Shown here: positions 44,680 to 52,602 of the stretch, one piece after another | How the letters are laid out: every line of letters begins with the position of its first letter | How positions within the stretch are numbered: the stretch's first letter is position 1 | Assembly (NCBI RefSeq): GCF_017897595.1 | Contig: NZ_JAGKIK010000003.1 | Span: 186,001-250,000 of the forward strand | DNA: 64,000 nt | Reading direction: 5' to 3' | Source of the DNA: Aquimarina sp. U1-2 | GTDB taxonomy: Bacteria > Bacteroidota > Bacteroidia > Flavobacteriales > Flavobacteriaceae | Notes under the pieces: generated by a model | Database searches by the model: none | What the model was told of the DNA's origin: nothing | The model's input: the letters and a program-made list of their open reading frames with translations, nothing else | Position numbers and translations under genes: made by a program

Positions 44680-45381
44680 TTGAAAATATCGATTATTATT
44701 CCCATATTTAATGAAGCAGCGACAATATGTACGCTGCTTTCTTCCATTTTGGATAACTTATACTCTAAAGACAATGTAGAAGAAATCTTGGTTGTAGATG
44801 GGGGCAGTACAGATGGATCGCAAAAAAAAGTATCCAAATTATCAAATGAATATATTACTTTAATTGCTTCGCGCAAAGGTAGAGCTATACAGCTGAATAC
44901 AGGAGCAAAGGTATCACGAGGTGAAATTCTATATTTTTTACATGCCGACTCGTTTCCGCCTCGTCATTTTGACAGATATATTATTAATGAAGTTCAAAAG
45001 CATAACCACGCGGGTTGTTTTAGAATGAAGTTTGACTCTAATCACTGGTGGTTACGATTTCTGGGATGGCTTACTCAATTTAAAAGTAAGCGTTGTCGCG
45101 GGGGTGATCAAAGTCAGTTCATTACCAAAACTTTATTTAATGAAATCGGCGGATATAATGAATCTTTTGTTGTTTACGAAGATAACGAATTGGTCGATCG
45201 ATTGTTTGCACTACGTCAATTTGTGATTATTCCTAAATATATAACTACCTCTTCAAGACGCTATCAAGAAATTGGGGTTTGGCGACTTCAATATTACTTT
45301 CTTAATATTCATTTACGTAGATGGATGGGTGCCTCATCTGAAGATTTATATAAATATTACCTAAAAAAAGTACTTAAATGA
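44680..45381 (+). CDS. Arsenosugar-associated family 2 glycosyltransferase (TTG start)
   Basis: A 233-residue GT-A glycosyltransferase. ISIIIPIFNEAATICTLLSS, LVVDGGSTDGS and LYFLHADSFPPRHFD (DxD-like) are typical. It matches the arsS-linked MftF-like family that normally accompanies the CofC-like enzyme. It should transfer the arsenosugar moiety or add the aglycone. The start is TTG at 44680 with MKISIII-type N-terminus; no better ATG lies upstream. Confidence 0.84.
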   Translation: MKISIIIPIFNEAATICTLLSSILDNLYSKDNVEEILVVDGGSTDGSQKKVSKLSNEYITLIASRKGRAIQLNTGAKVSRGEILYFLHADSFPPRHFDRYIINEVQKHNHAGCFRMKFDSNHWWLRFLGWLTQFKSKRCRGGDQSQFITKTLFNEIGGYNESFVVYEDNELVDRLFALRQFVIIPKYITTSSRRYQEIGVWRLQYYFLNIHLRRWMGASSEDLYKYYLKKVLK

Positions 45382-45479
45382 AGAATTATCCTAAGTATGG
45401 AGATGAAAATGGTAATTTTGGAACCAAATACAAAAGGATTACATCATTTCATTCTAACATCATATAAGATTATATAGTT

Positions 45480-45878
45480 ATGAAGATCAAAAATATGTCT
45501 ACAACTTTACGAATTGCAGCTATTTATAATCTTATCTGGGGTGCATGGGTTGTTTTGTTTCCGAATCAGTTTTTTGAATGGGTTGGAATGCAACTTCCAA
45601 GTCATATAATGATCTGGCAAGGTATGGGGATGGTTATTGGGGTATATGGTTTGGGATATTGGTGGGCTGCTCAAGATCCTTTACTACATTGGCCTATAGT
45701 AATGGTAGGATTTCTAGGTAAGATATTTGGTCCGATAGGATTTTTTATCAACTATATGCAGGAAAAAGTACCTTTTGAATTTTTTTATACGCTTATTACT
45801 AATGACTTTATCTGGTGGATTCCATTTTTCTTGATTCTAAAACAAGCACATCACGAGAAAAAAATAAAATGGGTATAA
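45480..45878 (+). CDS. Small four-helix membrane protein (arsenosugar locus)
   Basis: A 132-residue, Trp-rich integral membrane protein with four hydrophobic segments (IAAIYNLIWGAWVVLFP; MIWQGMGMVIGVYGLGYWWA; IVMVGFLGKIFGPIGFFI; IWWIPFFLIL). No signal peptide or catalytic motif. An internal ATG at residue 6 (MSTTLR) is an alternative start. It overlaps the following DoxX-like gene by 10 bases. Two such small membrane proteins after arsenosugar genes may export or shield an arsenical, but this is inference. Confidence 0.72.
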   Translation: MKIKNMSTTLRIAAIYNLIWGAWVVLFPNQFFEWVGMQLPSHIMIWQGMGMVIGVYGLGYWWAAQDPLLHWPIVMVGFLGKIFGPIGFFINYMQEKVPFEFFYTLITNDFIWWIPFFLILKQAHHEKKIKWV

Positions 45879-46240
45879 AACAAATCTCACTATACCTATT
45901 GTCTGCCTTCTATTTGATAGCAGGTTTAAACCATTTTATACATCCAGAATTTTACTTCCCGCTCATACCGAAATATTTGGTGCATATCGAGCTTATCAAT
46001 TACATCAGCGGAATTGCAGAAATAGTTTTAGGTGTTGGAGTACTCTTTACACATACCCGAAAAATTTCAGCGCTTCTTATTATTATGATGTTATTAGTTT
46101 TCGCACTTTCTCATATGTATTTTATAACAATGGGTAGTTGTGTCGCCGGTAGCTTGTGTGTTCCAGAATGGGTGGCTTGGATCAGGCTTTTAATAATTCA
46201 TCCACTCTTGATTTGGTGGGTCTGGTGGATACGAGAATAG
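45869..46240 (+). CDS. DoxX-like membrane protein
   Basis: A 123-residue membrane protein with four predicted helices (LYLLSAFYLIAGLNHFIHPE; LINYISGIAEIVLGVGVLF; ISALLIIMMLLVFALSHMYF; LLIIHPLLIWWVWWI). It has the N-terminal GLNHFIHPEFY signature of DoxX/DUF4870-type proteins. I chose the ATG at 45869 (MGIKQIS) over an upstream ATG at 45815, because the latter overlaps the preceding gene by 64 bases. Role unknown; DoxX-like proteins act with redox or thiol stress systems. Confidence 0.72.
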   Translation: MGIKQISLYLLSAFYLIAGLNHFIHPEFYFPLIPKYLVHIELINYISGIAEIVLGVGVLFTHTRKISALLIIMMLLVFALSHMYFITMGSCVAGSLCVPEWVAWIRLLIIHPLLIWWVWWIRE

Positions 46241-46273
46241 AACTAATTTTGAAACAATAATGCAGATCTTCTA

Positions 46274-48049
46274 TTAAGAGTTGACAATTCCCATTTTTTT
46301 CAATAAAAAAGAGGCGTTCATGTTCTGGCAAATGCCTTCTTTAAATTTATAATCAAAATAGAGCTCATTATCTACAATCTGAGCATCAAAAAAACGATTC
46401 TGAACTTGAGGTAGGTCCTCAGCGATTGCACAAAGACTTAAATCGTGCGTAGCAATTATTCCTGTAGCTTTTGCACTCACAAGTTTTTCTACGAATTTAC
46501 GAGATCCTGTAGCTTTATCTTTACTATTTGTTCCTTTTAAGATCTCATCGAGAATGATAAAATATGGCTCTTCTTCTATGGCATCTACAATTATTTTGAG
46601 TTGGGTTAATTCTGAAAAAAAGTACGAAGCATCATCACTTAACGAATCAGAGGTTCGCATACTAGAAATTAACTTGATAGGTCGATATTGGCAACTTTGT
46701 GCACATATTGGCAAACCAATATTAGACATAACGATTTGTAACGCTACAGTACGCAAAAAAGTACTCTTCCCAGCCATATTGGCACCGGTTATGATCAGGA
46801 ACTGTTCGTTATCTATGGATATATCATTATCCACGCGCTTATTTTCATCTAACAGAGGGTGTCCTAATCCCTTAGCCCTAAGTATTATAGAGTTTTCAAT
46901 GATCTCTGGATATACGTAATTCGGATGATTAAAAGCAAAATTACCTAAAGAGTTATACGCATCGAAAAAAGCAATGACCTCAAACCATTGATTTACTTTA
47001 TGCTGATTATTTCTAATCCATTGCTCTATGCGATAGCTCTGCACTATGTCCCATAGCATCAAACCATTGGCTACAACACCAAACATCATGTTATTACGCT
47101 GATCAAAGGCACTAAGTACTTTAGCAAATTGTCGCAAGGTTTTAGATGCTTTCTCTTTCTCCCGAATGACAAGCTGCTGCTTCTCTTGTAACAATACCGA
47201 AGTAAACTTGGTATTTTCTATAGTACGAATCAACTTATGATATTGTTCAAAAGTAAGTTTGGCTTTATTAGCTTGGCTATACAATCTATTAATTTTCTTA
47301 AGCTGAGTACCCGTGATACCAAGGCCTACAAAAAACCAAAGAAGAAAGATGTTGAATGTTATTACATTAAAAAATAATAATACAAGCATTACCATAGAAA
47401 TACTTGTCACTACAGTAGGTAGAAACCTCATTATTCTAGGTACAAAATAGGTATAGTTTTTTAACCATTTTTGAATACTCAAAATAGTAGTCGTATTATC
47501 TACTAACAAGGCAGTAGCATTAAAATCCTGTCTCCATCTAGCCAATTTTGATAGGTTTTTAATAGCGTCTTGTTTAGATGCTACAGCATTAATCGAATTT
47601 GCATTCAGGATTTGAGCCAACGCATCTTTTCCCGCCTTTGTGGCGGTACGATTAAGATACTGAAAGAAAGAATATTTACCATAGAGATCGATATCATAAC
47701 CAAACGGGTGCGAAGAATCTATGTATTCTTCTCCTGTAGAAAGCTTACTGATATCGTTAGCAAAAACATCGAGCTCTAATTGGTTCATCTCTATAAGTTT
47801 CTTGAACTTATTTTTAGTATGAGTAAGATCGGTATGTCGATTGATTAACAAAATAAAGAGTACTATACCAGCTAGCAGTGTACCTATTACTATTTGAGAA
47901 TTGGGATAACCAAAATAAACACCTACTCCTATGGATAAAAAAACTAGTAATCGTAAAGTACTCGAAATAGCCAACTGTTTTTTAGTGTTCTTATACGCTA
48001 CTGTATATCTAGATTTTTCTTCTTTATAAAATTTTTTTGGATCATTCAT
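46274..48049 (-). CDS. Membrane-anchored MutS-family ATPase
   Basis: A 591-residue protein whose C-terminal third is a MutS ATPase domain: ITGANMAGKSTFLRTVALQI (Walker A), SMRTSDSLSDDASYFFSELT (signature) and PYFIILDEILKGTN (Walker B), then GIIATHDLS. The N-terminal part has hydrophobic segments (LLVFLSIGVGVYFGYPNSQI... VLFILLI; SMVMLVLLFFNVITFNIFLLW), so it is predicted to be membrane-associated. It has MutS core/lever helices but no mismatch-recognition domain I. Such flavobacterial proteins differ from repair MutS1 and from MutS2 nucleases; function unknown. Convergent with the DoxX-like gene (33-base gap). Confidence 0.82.
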   Translation of the reverse strand: MNDPKKFYKEEKSRYTVAYKNTKKQLAISSTLRLLVFLSIGVGVYFGYPNSQIVIGTLLAGIVLFILLINRHTDLTHTKNKFKKLIEMNQLELDVFANDISKLSTGEEYIDSSHPFGYDIDLYGKYSFFQYLNRTATKAGKDALAQILNANSINAVASKQDAIKNLSKLARWRQDFNATALLVDNTTTILSIQKWLKNYTYFVPRIMRFLPTVVTSISMVMLVLLFFNVITFNIFLLWFFVGLGITGTQLKKINRLYSQANKAKLTFEQYHKLIRTIENTKFTSVLLQEKQQLVIREKEKASKTLRQFAKVLSAFDQRNNMMFGVVANGLMLWDIVQSYRIEQWIRNNQHKVNQWFEVIAFFDAYNSLGNFAFNHPNYVYPEIIENSIILRAKGLGHPLLDENKRVDNDISIDNEQFLIITGANMAGKSTFLRTVALQIVMSNIGLPICAQSCQYRPIKLISSMRTSDSLSDDASYFFSELTQLKIIVDAIEEEPYFIILDEILKGTNSKDKATGSRKFVEKLVSAKATGIIATHDLSLCAIAEDLPQVQNRFFDAQIVDNELYFDYKFKEGICQNMNASFLLKKMGIVNS

Positions 48050-48074
48050 TATTTTAATACTAATCTTATTGATT

Positions 48075-48431
48075 TTAAAGCTGTGCTAATTCGTGTTTCA
48101 ATTTTTTGGTAAGTCCACTTACCACTAGGTCGTATGAATGATCAATGAGTTCGCACAATAGATGAGTAGATAAACCGCCAGAAAAGTTAACAGTATTCCA
48201 ATGTTTTTTGCTCATATGATATCCTGGTGTAATTTCCTGATGATAGTCTCGTAGTTCTACTGCCCGATCGGGATCACATTTTAGATTTACACTAAATGGG
48301 AATCGATGTAACCCAGTTAAAGCAAACATTTTACCCATCACTTTAAACACTAAAGTACTTTCGTCAAAAGGGAATGCTTCTGTCACTCCTTTCTTTTTCA
48401 AACAATACGCTCTAAATGTTTCTATATCCAT
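48075..48431 (-). CDS. MmcQ/YjbR-family DNA-binding protein
   Basis: A 118-residue protein of the MmcQ/YjbR family: YCLKKKGVTEAFPFDESTLV, KMFALTG, FSVNLKCDPDRAVELR, and PGYHMSKKHWNTVNF. The family has a CyaY-like fold and is thought to bind DNA. It stands 25 bases before the MutS-like gene in the same direction, which might mean a shared operon. Specific role unknown. Confidence 0.85.
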   Translation of the reverse strand: MDIETFRAYCLKKKGVTEAFPFDESTLVFKVMGKMFALTGLHRFPFSVNLKCDPDRAVELRDYHQEITPGYHMSKKHWNTVNFSGGLSTHLLCELIDHSYDLVVSGLTKKLKHELAQL

Positions 48432-48616
48432 TTCTATTCACCTATGATATTTTTATGAACTGCTTAGGATTTTATATTTCGTTTAACATAAACAAGGATC
48501 ATTGCTTTTTGTACTTTTCAAGTTTGGTTCTATCTTTGATCCAGTAAGATTGCTTTTAAATCTATGTATAGAAGCAATATCAAACGTATCTTTTTTGGTC
48601 GAAATGTACAAACACA

Positions 48617-49237
48617 CTACTCTTCTAACTTTTGGGAGGGGTTCGTATTTTCTTCTAACTCCAGAGCAGAATAGTCAAGTCTCCAACCAATAGAACCTGC
48701 AAGGGTTTCCATCAATGATATCGCATGTAATGCCTCTTTTTTGGCAGACTCCATTAAACCACTTTGTGGTATCTTATCTTTGATAAACTTTTTAGCTTCT
48801 TTACTTATATCCGTAATATCGCCTGAAGTAAAAGGGTTAAGCCAGCCCTCTTGCATATCATAGAACTTAAAATCGGTATCGATAGTTAACAGTTTAGGTT
48901 GCGGAAATTTTGAAATAATAATCTTTTTGTTTTTAATATCACTCTCTAGTTTAACTTGAGATAAATCAAACCCCACATACGCCTTGGCATCAATAAGAAT
49001 AAGCGCTTTTTTTCGACCAATTAGTAATTTAAAAAATTTATCTTTTACACTTTCGTAATGATAAATTTCAGCAAAATCTCCCTCTACAGTGACGAGTTTG
49101 CATACACTCTTTATCTTTTCCATTAAAACGGTAGATTGCGTTTTGACAGCAGATTTTCTTTTTGCCGCACTAAATCTGGTAAAAATGAAATAAGAAAGGA
49201 TTGTACCTCCCAAAAGTCCTGCAAATAATAGCTCCAT
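48617..49237 (-). CDS. DUF4230-family membrane-anchored protein
   Basis: A 206-residue protein with one N-terminal membrane helix (LLFAGLLGGTILSYFIF) and a DUF4230 domain (VCKLVTVEGDFAEIYHYESV; LILIDAKAYVGFDLSQVKLE; KIIISKFPQPKLLTIDTDFKFY). The fold is widespread in Bacteroidota and Firmicutes; its function is unknown. It is 16 bases before the cyclase gene's end in the same direction, so both are probably co-transcribed. Confidence 0.78.
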   Translation of the reverse strand: MELLFAGLLGGTILSYFIFTRFSAAKRKSAVKTQSTVLMEKIKSVCKLVTVEGDFAEIYHYESVKDKFFKLLIGRKKALILIDAKAYVGFDLSQVKLESDIKNKKIIISKFPQPKLLTIDTDFKFYDMQEGWLNPFTSGDITDISKEAKKFIKDKIPQSGLMESAKKEALHAISLMETLAGSIGWRLDYSALELEENTNPSQKLEE

Positions 49238-49253
49238 AATGCAAATATAGATA

Positions 49254-50030
49254 TTATGTTAATGAACTCATCTCGACTTTTGAAGAAAGTATTGGGTATA
49301 ATACAGGTTTACTTGGGGAAGCATCATTTTCGAAAGATGCAATTTGAAGATTGAGAAAATATTCTCCGTCTTTTACTTGATTTTCAACATAGATTAATTC
49401 TGTTATGGTTGCATCGTGGCGCGGAGTATTAGGGTAATTCCAAAAAGCTTTGTGTGCGAGCAATCGCCCTTCATCTTTTTCTTTATCGATAGAAGGTACA
49501 TCTATCAGCAAATGTTCAATGCCAAGGTCACGTATGTATGTAGCCGCATTTTCTGTAATATATGGCCAGTTCGTGTACGAGTATTGTTTACTTATTTTAT
49601 CAGGAGTATTAGGAAGCGTTCTAATAACAAGTGCCTTATACTTAGACGAACCTATGGCTGCTTGTATTTGATTTACATCAATGATGGTATCATTTTCTAT
49701 TGGACTCGGCGTAACAGTAATTACTTTGGCCATAAAAAAAAACGTCTTTAAGATGCTATTAATGCTATGAAATTCTCTGGTAATGTGACCAATACATTCT
49801 GTATGCGTACCATGAGCATGAGGATTAAATGTGATCGTATTGAAGTTTGTCGAGCTTCCTTCAGATACTTTACCTATCCAATCACCCAATTGTACAGGTT
49901 TTATTTCGGGTTCAGCAATATACCATGCGTTTACATTTTGTTTTGATGCTCGTATAGGTATAGAAATATCTATAGGACTAGATAAATCGATCTTATATAG
50001 TTCATTATTATGGTTTATCGTTGCGATCAT
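49254..50030 (-). CDS. Cyclase-family (kynurenine formamidase-like) metal hydrolase
   Basis: A 258-residue protein with the cyclase/kynurenine formamidase signature FNPHAHGTHTECIGHI (HxGTHxD/E type), whose His and acidic residues bind two metal ions. Other conserved pieces are LVIRTLPN and HLLIDVPSIDKEKDEG. The substrate may be N-formylkynurenine or another amide or lactone; nearby genes do not help. A hairpin (CTAGTGA/TCACTAG, 50089-50115) lies between it and hemW. Confidence 0.82.
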   Translation of the reverse strand: MIATINHNNELYKIDLSSPIDISIPIRASKQNVNAWYIAEPEIKPVQLGDWIGKVSEGSSTNFNTITFNPHAHGTHTECIGHITREFHSINSILKTFFFMAKVITVTPSPIENDTIIDVNQIQAAIGSSKYKALVIRTLPNTPDKISKQYSYTNWPYITENAATYIRDLGIEHLLIDVPSIDKEKDEGRLLAHKAFWNYPNTPRHDATITELIYVENQVKDGEYFLNLQIASFENDASPSKPVLYPILSSKVEMSSLT

Positions 50031-50088
50031 ATTTAATTATTTCGAATTGATTACCCGATTTCTAAAGATTAAGAATATCATCTTTGCA

Positions 50089-50115
50089 CTAGTGAACGAC
50101 CCCCTCGGTCACTAG
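50089..50115. other. Hairpin between hemW and the cyclase gene
   Basis: CTAGTGA pairs exactly with TCACTAG around a C/G-rich loop, with partial pairing (CGA/TCG) continuing inside. No T-run follows on the minus strand, so it is not a typical intrinsic terminator. It may slow transcription between the two same-strand genes. Confidence 0.4.
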
Positions 50116-50131
50116 GTTCAAAACGCATTTA

Positions 50132-51310
50132 TTATTTCTTACTTAAATTTAACAAGAAAAGATCGCTTGCAATGCCATCGCTCAAAAACTTTCCTTTTTT
50201 GGTAACTAATAATCTTTCTTCATCCAAAAATAATAAATGTGCTTCGATATGCTTTTGAGCTTGTTTTAAAAGATACTTTTTGTACGTTTCTCCAAAATTC
50301 TGAGTTACTTTTTCTAGGGAAACTCCCCACATAGTTCTCAAACCCGTCATAATGTATTCGTTATACCGGTCTGTACCGTTTAAGTATTCTACTTCATTTG
50401 GTAATTGGCCTTTCTCTAAAATTTTAATGTATTGCGTATTGTTATTTACATTCCAGCTTCTTTGTTTCCCGTTATAAGAATGTGCCGATGGTCCAATCCC
50501 TAAGTATGACTTTCCTCGCCAATAGGCGGTATTATTCTGACTAAAAAAACCGGGTTTACCAAAATTAGATACTTCATAATGTATAAAACCTTTGCTCTCT
50601 AGGGTGTCTGCCAAGATTCGATAATGCTGTTCTGCCAACTCTTCATCTACAGGAGGGACTATCCCCTTATCTATCAATTGAGGCAATGCAGTATTTGGCT
50701 CTACTGTGAGCGCGTAGCAAGACAAATGAGGTATTTTAAAATCTAAGGCTTGTTTGATATTTTCTTGCCATCGCGCTATCGACATTTTCGGAATACCATA
50801 AATTAAATCAATTGATATATTATCAAAATATTGCTTAGCAATCAAAAGACATTCTTTGGCTTCTTTAGCATCATGAGCACGATTCATCATTATTAGATCA
50901 TCGTTGTAAAACGATTGAACCCCAATGCTTAGGCGATTAACATTGCTTTTTGCCAAAGCTACTATATATTCTTTGGTGAGATCATCAGGATTGGCTTCAA
51001 TAGTTATTTCTGGAGTTGTTGCTATGTTAAAATGTTCAGCAATGCAATCGATAATAGATTGTAGCGTATTCACAGTTAATACTGTAGGGGTACCACCCCC
51101 AAAATAAATAGTATCGATTGTGCTATTACCTAGCTCATTCTTTCTTAACGTAATTTCTTTGTACAAAGCGTTAATGATTTCGTCTTTCTTCTTCATTGAA
51201 GTAGAAAAATGAAAATCACAATAATGGCAAGCTTGTTTGCAAAAGGGAATGTGAATATAAATTCCGGCTCCTTCTTGTCTATCTTTTATAGAAGTATCGG
51301 TTAATTTCAT
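50132..51310 (-). CDS. hemW: Heme chaperone HemW (radical SAM)
   Basis: A 392-residue radical SAM protein. GIYIHIPFCKQACHYCDFHF holds the CxxxCxxC cluster motif with the HemN/HemW-type fourth Cys position replaced by Phe, as in HemW. IDTIYFGGGTPTVL, ITIEANPDDL and RLSIGVQSF are family hallmarks. HemW binds heme and delivers it to respiratory enzymes. The heme-ligand region here reads SQNNTAYW, where E. coli HemW has HNxxYW: the His is Asn while Asn, Tyr and Trp remain. The gene is 20 bases after ruvC in the same direction. Confidence 0.9.
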   Translation of the reverse strand: MKLTDTSIKDRQEGAGIYIHIPFCKQACHYCDFHFSTSMKKKDEIINALYKEITLRKNELGNSTIDTIYFGGGTPTVLTVNTLQSIIDCIAEHFNIATTPEITIEANPDDLTKEYIVALAKSNVNRLSIGVQSFYNDDLIMMNRAHDAKEAKECLLIAKQYFDNISIDLIYGIPKMSIARWQENIKQALDFKIPHLSCYALTVEPNTALPQLIDKGIVPPVDEELAEQHYRILADTLESKGFIHYEVSNFGKPGFFSQNNTAYWRGKSYLGIGPSAHSYNGKQRSWNVNNNTQYIKILEKGQLPNEVEYLNGTDRYNEYIMTGLRTMWGVSLEKVTQNFGETYKKYLLKQAQKHIEAHLLFLDEERLLVTKKGKFLSDGIASDLFLLNLSKK

Positions 51311-51330
51311 GATACAGGATACATTTAGTT

Positions 51331-51906
51331 CTACTTATGAGAACCGGGAGGTTTTTTTATTCTTTTCTCGTTTTGTTTTACAAAAGCTGACCAGCCCGTA
51401 TAACTCTTACCTATTACATCGGCCCGACCCATATTATAAAAATGACAAACCGCAGCTGCTAATCCATCAGTAGAGTCCAAATTTTTTGGCAGTGACTTAA
51501 GCTGTAATACACTTTTTAGCATCTTTGCAACTTGCTCTTTACTGGCATTACCATTACCTGTGATAGCCATTTTAATTTTTTTTGGAGAGTATTCTGTAAT
51601 AGGCACCTCTCGACTTAGACCTGCTGCCATAGCTACCCCTTGCGCTCTTCCTAATTTTAACATAGACTGCACATTTTTACCAAAAAACGGGGCTTCGATA
51701 GCAATCTCATCGGGATGATATGTATCTATAAGCTCTACAGTACGCTCAAAAATAAGTTTTAATTTAAGATAGTGATCCTCGTACTTACTTAACTGTAATT
51801 CATTTAGCTGTAAGAAAGACATTTGTTTTTGCTGAACTTTTATAAGGCCAAACCCCATAATGGTTGTTCCGGGATCAATCCCTAATATAATTTTTTCGTT
51901 GTTCAA
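51331..51906 (-). CDS. ruvC: Holliday junction endonuclease RuvC
   Basis: A 191-residue protein. ILGIDPGTTIMGFGLI provides the first catalytic Asp, EIAIEAPFFGKNVQSMLKLG the catalytic Glu, and DSTDGLAAAVCHF the two final Asp residues. RuvC cleaves four-way DNA junctions together with RuvAB at the end of homologous recombination. The length and motif order are standard. It is co-directional with hemW. Confidence 0.94.
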   Translation of the reverse strand: MNNEKIILGIDPGTTIMGFGLIKVQQKQMSFLQLNELQLSKYEDHYLKLKLIFERTVELIDTYHPDEIAIEAPFFGKNVQSMLKLGRAQGVAMAAGLSREVPITEYSPKKIKMAITGNGNASKEQVAKMLKSVLQLKSLPKNLDSTDGLAAAVCHFYNMGRADVIGKSYTGWSAFVKQNEKRIKKPPGSHK

Positions 51907-52063
51907 GACAGAAATTATAATTTATATCCTACAAAATTACACATTTCATCTGTTTATACTTTTGTTTTTTTAATTGTCCAATGGAATCGCCATTTAAACC
52001 GGTTTAATCATGTCGATGGTATCATCCTCAGTGTTATGGCTTATTTCATAAGTAGTACGCTAG

Positions 52064-52546
52064 TTAATCGATACGAATCACCAAAGGTAGTTGGTAACGG
52101 GCTGTCACCGGAGTACCACGAGTATGTGCTGGTGCTACCGCCGGAAGCGACTGAAGACCTTTATCAAGAATATCCTTTAAGTTTGGTATTTGAGAAGCGA
52201 TCGTATCAGGAAGCTCAAAATCTTCGATAACAACCTTACTTTTTTTAGTAATTAGTAAGGGAATCCAGATAGTATCGTGTACAGCCGTATCAATTTGCAA
52301 CTTTTGTTTTGATAAAAAAGTGTAAAAGTGAGTTGTAATCGTCTGCTGAAAGCATTGTTCTAATTTTTCTTCTGATGCCGTTTTGCAACTTTCAAATAAC
52401 GGAGGCTGCTCTACCTGATTCCAATTTAATTTATCAAGCCCTTCTTTAATAATTTCTTCTTGATGTTCTTTTGTAAACACAAAACCATCGCAAGAAACAC
52501 AAATGAATATGATTACACTTACATACCAATATCTTTTGTCTATCAT
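52064..52546 (-). CDS. Small lipoprotein with TonB C-terminal-like domain
   Basis: A 160-residue lipoprotein (IIFICVSC, Cys19). The last 50 residues (LDKGLQSLPAVAPAHTRGTP then VTARYQLPLVIRID) resemble the end of the TonB C-terminal domain (LxxLPxxxPGxxxGxPVxxxxxLP). A true TonB needs an N-terminal membrane helix and a Pro-rich spacer; neither is present. It may interact with TonB-dependent receptors or be an outer membrane relative. It follows the TPR gene in the same direction (56-base gap). Confidence 0.62.
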   Translation of the reverse strand: MIDKRYWYVSVIIFICVSCDGFVFTKEHQEEIIKEGLDKLNWNQVEQPPLFESCKTASEEKLEQCFQQTITTHFYTFLSKQKLQIDTAVHDTIWIPLLITKKSKVVIEDFELPDTIASQIPNLKDILDKGLQSLPAVAPAHTRGTPVTARYQLPLVIRID

Positions 52547-52602
52547 TCGTTAAAACTTGTTGAGGCAAACTACATAAAATTTTTAAAACCATAAAAGGTT
52601 CC

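Noticed and set aside
52036..52230. 64-codon plus-strand frame near the TonB-like lipoprotein
   Set aside because: It is mostly antisense to the end of the lipoprotein gene and shows no family features.
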